Origin: Cavia porcellus | Lineage: Eukaryota; Chordata; Mammalia; Rodentia; Caviidae | Reading direction: 5' to 3' | Length of the DNA: 64,000 nucleotides | Assembly (NCBI RefSeq): GCF_034190915.1 | Contig: NW_026947543.1 | Coordinates: forward strand, 2,728,001 to 2,792,000 | Part shown: positions 22,317-35,546 of the stretch, one piece after another | How positions within the stretch are numbered: position 1 is the stretch's first letter | Layout of the letters: the number at the start of each line of letters is the position of its first letter | Notes under the pieces: model-generated | The model's input: the letters and a program-made list of their open reading frames with translations, nothing else | What the model was told of the DNA's origin: nothing | Database searches by the model: none | Program-made: the position numbers and the translations under genes

Positions 22317-24799
22317 TGCACAGAGATTCTTACATAATTTGTGAAATACCCCTACTGGTCTATAGGTAGCTTCTGGGCTTCAGGTTTTAGTGATATGCCT
22401 CTCTTTTTTTGGCTCTCCTTGTTCAGGTGTCCATTTCTATTGTGATAAGCTCCAAGGCCCCAGGCAAGTGGATGGCTGCCCTTCCTCTGGTGTTTCCTTG
22501 GATGATTACTGCCCAGGTGAACAGGGTTCGAATATATTGGATCATGTGCATTTGAAGAGGAAATGAGTAAAGATTCATGAGTTAATGTGGACATGCCAGG
22601 GAATTGAGGGGCCATGATAGAGACAAAACTTCAGGCCATGGGCTGAAGGCTGAGGCTTCTGTAACTCTAGCTTCTTGAATAGTGTTTACATGGGCCCGCT
22701 AAGCAATTGTGTGCTCTCAAATGTTATTTAATGGGTTTTGTTTTAATTTATTTTGTTTTTGCTTTGGTTTTTTACATGCAAGGAACAGTACCATGGTTTG
22801 AAGAAGCTGGAGTGTCTTACCTAAGAGAAATTTGAAAAAAGGGACAATTCAGAAGCCAAGAATTTCTCAAAGGCCCTTGGCGTTTTAAAAAAAGTGACAT
22901 AAAGTTGAGCATGTCATGTCAATGTCTCTTAACAAAAGATTGTACCTCCTATTCCATAGGAATTACTTTTTCTTTGAAAGGTCAACCTGCACTTAAATAA
23001 AGATAATCCCTCCTTTCCTCATGGTGCTTGAAACAACATCATTTGATAGTTATATTTTCTTATGAAGAAACACTTGGAGATGACTACAGCAAGAGTTTCC
23101 CATTGGTGGAATTTCCATGGAGACACATGAAGTAATACTGCACAGCATCAAGTGAAGTGCACTGTCCCTTGACAATGGCAAGTCTGGGCAAACCTCTAGT
23201 AACTGAAAATCTTAGAAAGTCTGAAAGTGAGTGAATGAAAATGGGCCTCTCCACATTTGGACAGGGCCTCTCCTGAAGCACACATTTGTGGAAAAAGTAA
23301 TTATGAGAGACGAATGAACTCCCAAAACGCAGTGCAAATGTTCTTTTTTAGGCCTGGATCGCTATGACCTGGAGCCCTGTGGTTCTAACTGGATGAACAA
23401 AGTGTGAGCAGAGATCAAAATATAACACACACCATTTAGGGAACTCGATATTTAACCAGGTTTCCAGAGTAGTGGCAAACTGTACTTGTGTCAATTTTCT
23501 CAAATCCTGTCTTCACAAGAAAGTAAATTCCAGCACGACCTGTGACTAGAGGAGGACACATTTCAAAGGGCTTGTAAAAAGTCCAACACTGAATTTAGCC
23601 CAACACTGAATTTCGATAAAGAGTAGCAGAGTCTGTTAGTCTTTAAAGTTTTAATAGGAGAAACTTATAACATGTAATAGCTGTTACATGAATACCTTCA
23701 GAGCTTTTGGAGAGGTCTAAATCACTATGAGTGAGGGCTTCCCTGACTCCCAAAGTTAAAAATAGTAAAACAAACAATTTGAAAAACCAATCAACCAATA
23801 AAATACAAACACTAAGTCCAAAGGGATTCACTGGTTTTAAAACCACTTATGGAATGCACAACTATTGAAGAGGCTTACTCTGCATTCTGCTTTACTCAGG
23901 CCCGGTACATGAGAAACTGTGAAAGCAAAATTCAAAATGTTATGTGAACTGACCATTTCATTGTTGAAACCATGACCCAATAGACATTTTCTCTTTTGAA
24001 ACTTCGTACATTATCCATATATGTTCTCAAAGGGAAGGAATACACAGGATTTAGGCTGATTTCTTTTTAGTATTTTGTGTTCCACCAGATTGATTTGAAG
24101 ATCACCTGTCCTGCATCCACTGCCCAATGCAGAAAGCCACACATATGACAACCAACTTGAGAACTTCACTTCTACAGTCTGATTAAATCATCATGAGAAT
24201 ATAATTTTCCTTTCATCATCAAAGAGTTTTACATCAGATTAACCAGCTCTCTTGGTTTCCCATGTTTTTCCCTGGTTTTTGTACCTTGAAAAGGATGTGC
24301 ACACTTCTCAGTCTTGATCTCCATCTTCCCCCATATTTCCAAATATATTCATCTGGGAAATATGTAAATATCTTATTCAGGGCTTGCTTCGTTGTTTTCA
24401 AATATCTGCCCTGGAAATTCATCTTCCACCTCTGTCTCTCATATCCAAAGCTATATGCTTGCAGAGGATTTCTGCTGAGAAATTTCACAGAAAGCTCTTA
24501 TACTGCAGGTGAATGATGCCAGCAAGTCTTGACTGAAGAGCTTAGGGAACAGGACTCAGCCAAATGACTGACATGACAAGGGAAAACCGTATGTTCAAGG
24601 ATAGGACATGGCAGAGATCATCTGCCAGGCCCTGGCATATTTCATATCCCATTGAAAGTACATCCATGTGTAGATTGGCAAGCATTTCCATCCACAAATT
24701 CTGAGCAGTGAAGCCTTCAGGGAGAATATTGTGGCATACCAGCCCAAGAATATTCATCCTATTTAAATCTTGCCCTACAAGGTCCTCTGTGCCACTGAG

Positions 24800-24923
24800 G
24801 TCTCCATGGCAACGCCCAGCATTGTTACTAAGGTCTCCTACTGCACACTTGTATCCTAGAGCCTAAAGTCCAGCTCACAATGGTGCTCAGCCAATCATAG
24901 CCCATTGTGGTTGCCTGGCAACC
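24800..24923. promoter_or_regulatory. X-box/CCAAT single module, U6
   Basis: Intact X-box at 24909-24923 with CCAAT at 24891-24895. This is the same single-module form as U3. Confidence 0.57.
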
Positions 24924-25178
24924 TCAAGCTTGTGGCTTTCTGTGAACAGTTTCAGCCCAACTCTGCAGCTTTCCACCTCATAAAACCACAGCCATTCCAA
25001 TCATGCAGTATTTGATTAACCTCTCTAAGTTGCCTCAGAATTTTCTTTGAAGTTGTGGTGATCAAGCAAATTTGACATATTTTGACAAGTGGAGGGAAGT
25101 AATTGGCTCTGTCTTTAGCTCTGTTTGTGGTATATCGGGTCCAAACGTGACTAGCCCAGTCTATTCAATTATCAAACT
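24855..25178 (+). repeat. Single recombinant module in U6
   Basis: Same single-module arrangement as in U3 at an offset of 14,566 bp. It was inherited through the block duplication, not formed independently. Confidence 0.87.
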
Positions 25179-25697
25179 TAGAAAGCCAAATGTTTCAAGG
25201 GAGGAAAGAAAATGCCACAATGATTTGGGTTCTGCCAAGTTTCTGGTGGCTTGGGAAGCAAACCTGCAAACCATACATGCAGTCTCTGCTGGATTACTGC
25301 CACCATGGTAGTATCAGTTAGCACTAAAAGCCAGCAACCAGAAGATGAGACCCAAAATGAATGTGAATCCTTGCAGTGCATGAATATTTGGAGTGCCTGC
25401 TTCAACTATCCAGCTTCCTCGGTGTTCACTTGTCTGCAATCGCTATTTCAAGGAGGGCTGCAACCATTCCAGCTTAACCCTGAACACTAAACATGAGGTA
25501 TTAGCACAATACCTTATCACCAGCAGGTTTTCCCAGAATTCAAATGTAACATGGTGAAAGGGAAACCCTTAGAAAAGGGATGCAAATGCCCCTTTCACTA
25601 AACATCCCAGGTATTTTCTCATGGCATGGAATATTTAGACTCCACAACTCATGTAGTGAACACAGGGACCTGGACCAAGTGTGTCTAGTTTTCTGTT

Positions 25698-25852
25698 GTC
25701 CTCTTTTTGGAAACAGCATCTTATGTTGAAAGTTGTTGAAAGAGGCCTTGAGATAAATTTGTAGCCCAAGATGGATTGGAACTCCCAAGGATCCATCCAG
25801 CTCAGCCCCCAGATTGCTGGGATTATAGGCATGAGCGATCATGCCAAGCATG
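25698..25852 (-). mobile_element. B1-type SINE, U6
   Basis: Counterpart of the U3 copy. Confidence 0.8.
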
Positions 25853-27295
25853 TGCACAGAGATTCTTACATAATTTGTGAAATCCCACTACTTGTCTATA
25901 GGTAGCTTCTGTGTTTCAAGCTTTAGTGATATGCCTCTCTTTGTTTTGGCTCCCCTTGTTCAGGTGTCCATTTCTATTGTGATAAGCTCTCAGGCCCCAG
26001 GCAAGGGGGTGGCTGCCCTTCCTCTGGTGTTTCCTTGGATGATTACTGCCCAGGTGAACAGTGTTTGAATATATTGGATCATGTGCATTTGAAAAGGAAA
26101 TGAGTAAAGATTCATGAGTTAATGTGGACATGCCAGGGAATTGAGGGGCCATGATAGAGACAAAACTTCAGGCCATGGGTTGAAGGCTGAGGCTTCTGTA
26201 CCTCTAGCTTCTTCAATAGTGTTTACATGGGCCTGCTGAGCAATTGTGTGCTCTCAAATGTTATTTAATGGGTTTTGTTTTAATTTATTTTGTTTTTTCC
26301 TTTGGTTTTTTACATGGAAGGAACAGTACCATGGTTTGAAGAAGCTGGAGTGTCTTACCTAAGAGACATTTGAAAAAAGGGACAATTCAGCAGCCAAGAG
26401 TTTCTCAAATGCCCTTGGCATTTTAAAAAAAGTGATATAAAGTTGAGCGTGTCATGTTAATGTCGCTTTACAAAAGATTTTACCTCCTATTTGATAGGAA
26501 TTACTGTTTCTTTGAAAGTTCAACCTGCACTGAAATAAAGATAATCCCTCCTTTCCTCATTCTGCTTGAAACCACATCCTTTTTTAGTTATATTTTCTTA
26601 CACAGAAACACTTGGATATGACTACAGCAAGAGTTTCCCATTGGTGGAATTTCCACGGAGACACATGAAGTAATACTGCACAACTTCAAGTGAAGTGCAC
26701 TGTCCCATGACAAAGGCAATTCTGGGCAAACCTCTAGTAACTGAAAATCTTAGAAAGTCTAAAAGTGAGTGAATGAAAATGGGCCTCTCCACATTTGGAC
26801 ACGGCCTTTCCTGAAGCACACATTTGTGGAAAAAGTAATTATGAGAGATGCATGAACTCCCAAAACGGAATGGAAATTTTCTTGTTTAGGCCTGGAACGC
26901 TATGGCCTGGAGCCCTGTGGTTCTAACTGGATGAGCAAAGTGTGAGCAGAGATCAAAGTAAAACACACACCATTTAGGAAACTCGATATTTAACCAGGTG
27001 TCCAGAGTAGTGGCAAACTGTACTTGTGTCAATTTGCTCAAATCCTGTCTTCAGAAGAAAGTAAATTCCAGCACGACCAGTGACTAGAGGAGGACACATT
27101 TCAAAGGACTTGTAAAAAGTCCAACCCTGAAGTTAGCCCAACACTTAATTTAGATGAAAAGTAGCAGAGTCTGTTAGTCTTTCAAGTTTTAATAGGAGAA
27201 ACTTATAGCATGTAATAGCTGTTACATGAATAACTTCAGAGCTTTTGGAGAGGTCGAAATCACTATGAGTGAGGGCTTCCCTGACTCACAAAGTT

Positions 27296-27310
27296 AAAAA
27301 TAGTAAAACA
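27296..27310 (+). repeat. HAL1 copy 2, 5' target-site duplication
   Basis: Same 15 bp as at copy 1. Confidence 0.88.
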
Positions 27311-28181
27311 GGACTTCCTGAGAACATGTTGGACAGACAGCAGCAGCTACTGAAGGCTCTCTAAAGGCTCGGCTCAGAGGCCAGCAATGATGCGGACTAA
27401 AGAGATACGAACCAGTAGAGATATGCTCTGCTGACTCAGGAACGAACTGGGCTGAGAGAATCTAACTTAGAATACAGTCCTGGCGCTAAAATAGGAACAG
27501 AAAAATCTCGGTGTGGAGGCTTGACCCCACGCAATTGGAAACTGTGGTTTGGATTTCCCGCCGCCCATTGGCTGGCTGCCTCCACAGCGGCTCGGCAAGG
27601 AAAGACGCGCCCGCCGAGCTCTGGGAACGGGAGTCTGCGAATGGAGTCCTCGCGCCATTGGAAACCGCGGTTTGGATTTCCCGCCGCCCAGCGGCTGGCT
27701 GCCTCCACAGCGCTCGGCAAGGACAGACGCGCCCGCCGAGCTCTGGGAACGGGAGTCTGCGAACGGAGTCGGAAACAGGACGGACAAGGAGGAAAACTGA
27801 CTGGTGGCGAGGTGAGCAAGAAACTGATCCCCTACCACAGGTTGACTCCAGCAGAGGTTTTTCTGGGCTCGGGCAGTCCTGTAAGAGCAGGGCGCGGTGA
27901 CAACTCCAGCCGCACATTCCCCTCTTGGACGGGATTAGTGAAAGGTGCCTGGCCTGAGTGACGCTGCTGGCGGACTCCCTAGGCTGGCCTAACCCAGATC
28001 CCAGAGCCTGATGGTGGCCCGGAGGAGCGACCGACTCCCACGTAGGCTGCCTCCTCCGCAACTCCCTGGGGCGCAGCGGTGGGCGGGAACAACTAGCCAG
28101 CGCAATTTGATCAGGCTGTGGCTGACAGGCAGGGAAGCCGGGCCTCCTATGTAAGATTGCATTTTATAAGGAACAGAAAAT
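27311..28181 (+). promoter_or_regulatory. HAL1 copy 2 5' leader/promoter
   Basis: Same two monomers at 27534-27656 and from 27657. CpG loss at 27926 relative to copy 1. Confidence 0.7.
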
Positions 28182-28658
28182 ATGGGGAAGGGAAGCAACA
28201 AAAAAGGCTCCTCGGCCCCCAATCCTGAGAAACAGGCAATCGTGGACACCGCACCAATATACATTAAGCGCCATCTAGAGAGCCTCATAGACCATTTCAG
28301 GAATGAAGTTATCAATGACCTGAAGCTAGAAGTATGCAGAATAGTTAGAGAAATGCTAAGCACCACCCAGGAAAAAGAAGATGGTGGAATGGAAGAACAG
28401 AAAAAGAGGGGAGAATTGCTTGATGGAGAAAACAGAGAAAGCATTGAGTATGTGAAGCAGGTTCAAAGAGACTATCAAGAAATTAAGAAGTCTATCCAAG
28501 ACTGGCATAACAGCTTGAAAGAAACTAAGGACAGACTATCTGAATTGGAGGGCAGACTTGAAACATGGGAGAATGAAATGAAAAACTTCTTAAAAATAAC
28601 AAAGAAACACACAGCAATAATACAAAGACAAGAAGATGATAAAGGAGCCATAACTTAA
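28182..28658 (+). pseudogene. HAL1 copy 2 ORF1, N-terminal part
   Basis: Protein identical to copy 1 over all 158 residues, with the same premature stop. The frameshift was therefore already present before the block duplicated. Confidence 0.8.
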
Positions 28659-29233
28659 GGATTAAGAACATAAAAGAAGAAGTAGGGACACAAACAAGTG
28701 AACTACAAAAGCTACTCACAGAAATAATCCAGGAGAATTTTCCTAATTTAGCAAAAGCTAAAGATACTCAGATGTATGAGGCATACAGGACCCCAGCTAC
28801 CTACAACCCTAACAGAGAAACACCCAGGCATATAATAATAAAAATTCCAGAAATTCAATACAAGAACAGAATATTAAAAGCTGTAAGAGACAAGAAACAG
28901 ATCACTTACAAGGGAATACCCATCAGAATTACAGCAGATTTCTCTTCACAAACCATCAAATCACGAAGAGCATGGGGAGAAATAATTCAAGCTTTGAAAG
29001 ATAATAATCTCCAGCCAAGATTGAGATATCCTGCACAACTGTCCCTGGAAATTGATGGAAAAACGAGGTGCTTCCAGGATAAAGAGGAACTGGGGGAATT
29101 TGCAACCACCAATTCAACCCTACAGAAAGTATTGCAGGATATTCTAAAAAAAGAAAAATACAAAGAACCCAGAAATAGTGGCAGGGAGGCCACAACGAAT
29201 GGAGCAGAGAACAAAATGAAGAAGACAAACTGA
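28643..29233 (+). pseudogene. HAL1 copy 2 ORF1, C-terminal part in shifted frame
   Basis: The 153 codons from the ATG at 28772 are identical to copy 1, ending MKKTN and stop. RRM/CTD motif blocks are in the same order. Confidence 0.82.
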
Positions 29234-30561
29234 CAGCTACTGACAGAAAAAGAGCTCAACAGAAATGAGACAGAGAAGATTGGATGATAGGAACAGCTTT
29301 TTTTGGAGAAAATGACATCTTAATAGGTAATGCTGATTTAGTACCATCTTGTTTTGAAGTCTCATCTAGCTTTTGTTCTTCTGTCTCCAATGGTCTAAAC
29401 AGGTTGTATCTTATTGGATTTTGTTATGTACGATAGTATAAGCAAAAACCTTTTAAGGACAAGGAGATTATACAGAGACCATTGTTCATTTTCTGTTAGT
29501 CGATTCTAAATACTCTATAATGCTGTCATTCTCTTAAATGGTTTTACATTGTTTTGATATACTTAATGCTACAGTATATGAAGTTGTACTCAAGGACTTC
29601 AGGGAGGGAGTCAATATGGTAACTATTTTTGGGTCAGGATTATCTGGTGGTGAAACACTATTCTGCTTAAATGGTTATGTTTTGATCTGCCCTGGTTCAC
29701 TGTTATGCCCTCTTTTTTCTCAATCTCCACTCCATTATTTACTTTTTTATTTTTATCCATTTAATTAAAGGGAAAAATATAGCAGGATATAATATAGTAA
29801 CCCACTTTGACTTTCTATTATCTCGATTTGAAGCCCTGTATTACTCTCACCATCTTGTTTTTGACTGAGGTTCCTCTATTCTGTTTTGCTGGATAGTATC
29901 AGGTTCGAAAGTTTAGGCATCACCTGAGAAGATAATGAGATTCATTATAACGCCCATTCTCGTTGACTTTTATCTACTTTTGAAGACCTACAATATCTCC
30001 AATGTTTTGGTTTTGTCGGTTTTATTCTTTACGGTTTTGTTCAATTATATAGGCAATTCTATTAGAAATAGCGGGAGGCATTACGGTAACCATTGTTGAT
30101 CACCTTGTATTATGTTTTTATATTATCTATTATGTCCACCCTTTTGACTTGACCGATTCTGTTCTGTTATGTCACATTTGGTTTTACTCTCTTCCAAAAA
30201 AGCAATAAGAACCGTGGGAGCAATGAAACCCAAAATGTGTAATAGTCATTGTACAAAAGAGAGGAAAAGAAAGTGCTCTAAACTATATAACTGCATGTAT
30301 ATTTAAATGTATAAGATAGAAAATGATATCACAGAGTTTTATTGGATCATTGAACAGAATTGTTTGCAGTATCATTGTTGGAAGGTCCACTCAACAAGCT
30401 TTAATTTTGTGACTTGAACAATTATTTCTAAGATGGCAATATGTAATCCATTAACTAGTGATTGCCTACTGCGCATTTTTTTCTCCTGTAAATCTGTATA
30501 ACTTGTACCCCTTCACTGTTTTTTTTTCTTTCTTTTCTTTTCTCCTTAAATAAAATAAAAA
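29234..30561 (+). other. HAL1 copy 2 3' non-coding region and tail
   Basis: Same sequence as copy 1, with no difference noticed: pyrimidine tract, aataaa and poly(A). Confidence 0.75.
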
Positions 30562-30576
30562 AAAAATAGTAAAACA
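30562..30576 (+). repeat. HAL1 copy 2, 3' target-site duplication
   Basis: Same 15 bp as at copy 1, again fused to the A-tail. Confidence 0.85.
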
Positions 30577-31695
30577 AACAATTTGAAAAACCAATCAACC
30601 AATTAAATACAATCACTAGGTCCAAAGGGTTTCACTGGTTTTAAAACCACTTATGGAATGCACAACTATTGATGAGGCTTACTCTGCATTCTGCTTTACT
30701 CAGGCCCGGTACATGAGCAACTGTGAAAGCAAAATTCAAAATGTTATGTGAAGTGACCATTTCATTGGTGAAACCATGACCCAATAAACATTTTCTCTTT
30801 TGAAACTCCGGACATTATCCATATATGTTCTCAAAGGGAAGGAATGCACAGGATTTAGATTGATATTTTTTTCACTATTTTGTGTTCCACCAGATTTATT
30901 TGAAGATCTCCTGTCCTGCATCCACTGCCCAATGCAGAAGGCCACACATAGGACAACCAACATGAGAACTTAACTGCTACAGCCTGATTAAATCACCATG
31001 AGAATATAAATTTCCTTTCATCATCAAAGATTTTTACATCAAATTAACCAGCTCTCTTGCTTTCCCATGTTTTTCCCTGGTTTTTGTACCTTGAAATGGG
31101 TGTGCACTCTTCTCAGTCTGGATCTCCATCTTCCCCCGTATTTCCAAACATATTCATCTGGGAAACATGTAAAGATCTTATTCGGGGCTTGTTTCATTGT
31201 TTTCAAATATCTGCCCTTGAAATTCAACTTCCACCACTGTCTCTCATATCCAAAGCTATGTGCTTGCAGAGGATTTCTGCTGAGAAATTTCACAGAAAGC
31301 TCTTATACTGCAGGTGAGTCATTCCAGCAAGTCTTGACTGAATAGCTTAGGAAACAGGACTCAGCCAAATGACAGACATGACAAGGGAAAAGCATATGCT
31401 CAAGGATAAGACATGTCAGAGAACATCTGCCAGGCCCTGGCATATTTCATATCCCATTGAAAGTACTTCCATGTGTAGATTGGCAAACATTTCCATCCCC
31501 AAATTCTGAGCAGTGAAGCCTTCAGTGAGAATCCTGTGGCATACCAGGCCAAGAATATTCATCCTATTTAAATCTTGCCCTACAAGGTCCTCTGAGCCAC
31601 TGAGGTCTCCATGGCAATGCCCAGCATTGTGACTCAGGTCTCCTACTGCACACTTGTATCCTAGAGCCTAAAGTCCAGCTCACAATGGTGCTCAG

Positions 31696-32049
31696 CCAAT
31701 CACAGCCCAGTGTGGTTGCCTGGCAACCACAAGCTTGTGGCTTTCTGTGAACTGTTTCAGCCGAACTCTGCAGCTTTCCACCTCATACAACCACAGCCAT
31801 TCCAATCATGCAGTATTTGATTAGCCTCTCTATGTTGCCTCAGAATTTTTTTTACAGTTGTAGTGATCAAGAAAATTTGACATATTTTGAGAAGTGGAGG
31901 GAAGTAATTGAAAGACCTTTTGGTCTGTCTGTGGTCGATGTTTTCCAAACTTGACTACCCCAGTCTTTTAAATTTTCAAACCTAGAGCCTAAAATCCACC
32001 TCACAGTGATGTTCAGCCAATCTCAGCCCAGTGTGGTTGCCTGGCAACC
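31696..32049. promoter_or_regulatory. X-box/CCAAT double module, U7
   Basis: Both X-boxes are intact at 31714-31728 and 32035-32049; CCAAT boxes start 18 bp before each. Confidence 0.58.
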
Positions 32050-32822
32050 ACAAGGCTTTGAATTTCTGTGAACAGTTTCAGCCCAACTCTGCAGCTTTCC
32101 ACCTCATACAACCACAGCCATTCCAATCATGCAGTATTTGATTAACTTCTCTAAGTTGCCTCAGAATTTTTTTTAAAGTTGTGGTGATCAAGCAAATTTG
32201 ACATATTTTGACAAGTGGAGGGAAGTAATTGGCTCTGTCTTTAGCTCTGTTTGTGGTATATGGGGTCCAAAGCTGACTAGCCCTGTCTATTCAGTTATCA
32301 AACTTAGAAAGCCAAATGTTTCAAGGGAGGAAAGAAAATGCCACAATGATTTGGGTTCTTCCAAGTTTCTGGTGGCTTGGGAAGCAAACCTGCAAACCAT
32401 ACATGCAGTCTCTGCTGGATTACTGCCACCATGGTAGTATCAGTTAGCACTAAAAGCCAGCAACCAGAAGAGGAGACCCAAAATGAAAGAGAATCCTTGC
32501 AGTGCATGAATATTTGGAGTGCCTGCTTCAACTATCCAGCTTCCTCGGGGTTCACTTGTCTGCAATCGCTATTTCAAGAAGGTCTGCAGCCATTCCAGCA
32601 TAACCCTGAACACTAAACATGAGGTATTAGCACAATACCTTATCACCAGCAGACTTTCCCAGTATTCAACTGTAACAATGTGAATGGGAAACCCTTAGAA
32701 AAGGGATGCAAATGCCCTTTCACTAAAAATCCCAGGTATTTTCTCATGGCATGGAATATTTAGACTCCACAACTCATGTAGTGAACCCAGGGACCTAGAC
32801 CAAGAGTGTCTAGTTTAATGTT

Positions 32823-32973
32823 GTCCTCTTTTTGGAAACAGCATCTTATGTAGTTGTTGAAACAGGCCTTGAGATAAATTCGTAGCCCAAGATGGACTGG
32901 AACTCCCAAGGATCCATCCACCTCAGCCCCCAGATTGCTGGGATTATAGGCATGAGCAACCATGCCAAGCATG
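32823..32973 (-). mobile_element. B1-type SINE, U7
   Basis: U8-like version without the 4-base insertion; aacaggcc replaces agaggcc near 32861. Confidence 0.8.
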
Positions 32974-35546
32974 TGGACAGAGATTCTTACATAATTTGTG
33001 AAATCCCACTACTGGTCTATAAGTAGCTTCTGTGCTTCAGGCTTTAGGAATATGCCTCTCTTTGTTTTGGCTCCCCTTGTTCAGGTGTCCATTTCTATTG
33101 TGATAAGCTCCAAGGCCCCAGGCAAGGGAGTGGCTGCCCTTCCTCTGTTGTGTCCTTGGATGATTACAGCCAAGGTGAACAGGGTTCAAATATATTGGAT
33201 ACTGTGCATTTGAAGAGGAAATGAGTAAAGATTCATGAGTTAATGTGGACATGCCAGGGAATTGAGAGGCCATGATAGAGACAAAACTTCAGGCCATGGG
33301 CTGAAGGCTGAGGATTCTCTACATCTAGCTTCTTGAATAGTGGGCCTGCTGAGCGATTGTGTGCTCTCAAATGTAATTTGATGGGTTTTGTTTTAATTTA
33401 TTTTGTTTTTTGCTTTGGTTTTTTACATGGAAGGAACTATACCATGGTTTAAAGAAGCTGGAGTGTGTTACCTAAGAGAAATTTGCAAAAAGGGACAATT
33501 CAGCAGCCAAGAATTTCTCAAATGCCCTTGGCGTTTTAAAAAAAAGTGACATAAAGTTGAGCGTGTCATGTCCATGTCACTTTACAACAGATTTTTCCTC
33601 CTATTTGATGGGAATTACTGTTTCTTTGAAAGGTCAACCTGCACTGAAATAAAGATTATCCCTCCTTTCCTCATTCTGCTTGAAACCACATCCTTTGTTA
33701 GTTATATTTTCTTACACAGAAACACTTGGAGATGACTACAGCAAGAGTTTCCCATTGGTGGAATTAACACGGAGACACATGAAGTAATACTGCAGAACTT
33801 CAAGTGAAGTGCACTGTCCCTTGACAATGGCAAGTCTGTGCAAATCTCTAGTAACTGAAAATCTTAGAAAGACTGAAAGTGAGTGAATGAAAATGGGCCT
33901 CTCCACATTTGGACAGGGCCTCTCCTGAAGCACACATTTGTGGAAAAATTAATTATGAGAGACGAATGAACTCCCAAAACGGAATGGAAATTTTCTTGTT
34001 TAGGCCTGGAACGCTATGGCCTGGAGCACTGTGGTTCTAACTGGATGAGCAAAGTGTGAGCAGAGATCAAAGTAAAACACACACCATTTAGGGAACTCGA
34101 TATTTAACCAGGTGTCCAGAGTAGTGGCAAACTGTACTTGTGTCAATTTGCTCAAATCCTGTCTTCACAAGAAAGTAAATTCCAGCACGACCAGTGACTA
34201 GAGGAGGACACATTACAAAGGACTTGTAAAAAGTCCAACCCTGAAGTTAGCCCAACACTGAATTTAGATGAAAAGTAGCAGAGTCTGTTAGTCTTTCAAG
34301 TTTTAATAGGAGAAACTTATAGCATGTAATAGCTGTTACATGAATAACTTCAGAGCTTTTGGAGAGGTCGAAATCACTATGAGTGAGGGCTTCCCTGACT
34401 CACAAAGTTAAAAATAGTAAAACAAACAATTTGAAAAACCAATCAACCAATTAAATACAAACACTAAGTCCAAAGGGTTTCACTGGTTTTAAAACCACTT
34501 ATGGAATGCACAACTATTGAAGAGGCTTACTCTGCATTCTGCTTTACTCAGGCCCGGTACATGAGCAACTGTGAAAGCAAAATTCAAAATATTATGTGAA
34601 GTGACAATTTTATTTTTGAAACCATGACCCAATAGACATTTTCTCTTTTGAAACTCCGTACATTATCCATATATGTTCTCAAAGGGAAGGAATACACAGG
34701 ATTTAGGCTGAATTTTTTTTTTTCAGTATTTTGTGTTCCACCAGATTTATTTGAAGATCTCCTGTCCTGCATCCACTGCCCAATGCAGAAGGCCACACAT
34801 AGGACAACCCACATGAGAACTTCACTTCTACAGCCTGATTATATCATCATGAGAATATAATTTTCCTTTCATCCTCAAAGATTTTTACATCAGATTAACC
34901 AGCTCTCTTGCTTGCCCATGTATTTCTCTGGTTTTTGTACCTTGAAATGGGTGTGCACTCTTCCCAGCATTGATCTCCATCTTCTCCCATATTTCCAAAC
35001 ATATTCATCTGGGAAACATGTAAAGATCTTATTCGCGCCTTGTATCATTGTTTTCAAATATCTGCCCTTGAAATTCAACTTCCACCACTGTCTCTCATAT
35101 CCAAAGCTATGTGATTGCAGAGGATTTCTGCTGAGAAATTTCACAGAAAGCTCTTATACTGCAGGTGAATGATGCCAGCAAGTCTTGACTGAATAGCTTA
35201 GGGAACAGGACTCAGCCAAATGACTGACATGACAAGGGAAAAGCGTATGCTCAAGTATAGGACATGGAAGAGGTCATCTACCAGGCCCTGGCATATTTAA
35301 TATCCCATTGAAGGTACATCAATGTGTAGATTGGCAAGCATTTCCATCCACAAATTCTGAGCAGTGAAGCCTTCAGAGAGAATATTGTGGCATACCAGGC
35401 CAAGAATATTCATCCTATTTAAATCTTGCCCTAGAAAGTCCTCTGTGCCACTGAGGTCTCCATGGCAACCCCCAGCATTGTGACTCAGGTCTCCTACTGC
35501 ACACTTGTATCCTAGAGCCTAAAGTCCAGCTCACAATGGTGCTCAG

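Larger units (their letters stand above)
18438..22321 (+). repeat. Array unit U5 (block-2 counterpart of U2)
   Basis: Matches U2 at an offset of 14,566 bp, including its damaged copy-a X-box (21026-21040) and intact copy b (21349-21363). It differs at 21224 (G; A in U2) and 22164 (G; C in U2, inside the SINE). The HAL1 site is empty. No gene recognised. Confidence 0.94.
22322..25857 (+). repeat. Array unit U6, short form (counterpart of U3)
   Basis: Carries the same single-module structure and 24 bp deletion as U3, so both changes predate the block duplication. The single X-box lies at 24909-24923. A C-to-T difference from U3 occurs at 24594. No gene recognised. Confidence 0.94.
27311..30561 (+). 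mobile_element. HAL1-type (ORF1-only) LINE-1 relative, copy 2
   Basis: Copy of the U4 element at an offset of exactly 14,566 bp with the same flanks and target duplications. It therefore arose by segmental duplication and is not a second retrotransposition. The one difference noticed is C-to-T at 27926 in a CpG of the leader. Confidence 0.85.
17805..32370 (+). repeat. Higher-order repeat block 2 (14,566 bp, near-identical to block 1)
   Basis: Second tandem copy of the preceding block. Substitutions I found by eye (block 1/block 2): 3614/18180 C-A, 3675/18241 G-T, 6658/21224 A-G, 7598/22164 C-G, 10028/24594 C-T and 13360/27926 C-T (a CpG in the HAL1 leader). No indel was noticed. The end is set where the sequence stops following block 1's onward neighbour: 17841 A versus 32407 G is the first clear difference. 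Identity is at least about 99.9 percent, which points to a recent duplication or efficient gene conversion. Confidence 0.93.
25858..32978 (+). repeat. Array unit U7, interrupted by HAL1 (counterpart of U4)
   Basis: Matches U4, including the HAL1 insertion with identical target duplications, up to about 32400. Beyond that it follows U8 instead: catgcagtctctgc near 32402, the 24 bp deletion near 32637, and B1 without the 4-base insertion. The net unit length is 3855 bp. The change from U4-like to U8-like sequence marks the downstream end of the higher-order repeat. Confidence 0.93.

Noticed and set aside
12745..30561. Two independent HAL1 insertions
   Set aside because: Identical target site and duplications, the same frameshift and a constant 14,566 bp offset that extends into the flanks show one insertion copied by block duplication.
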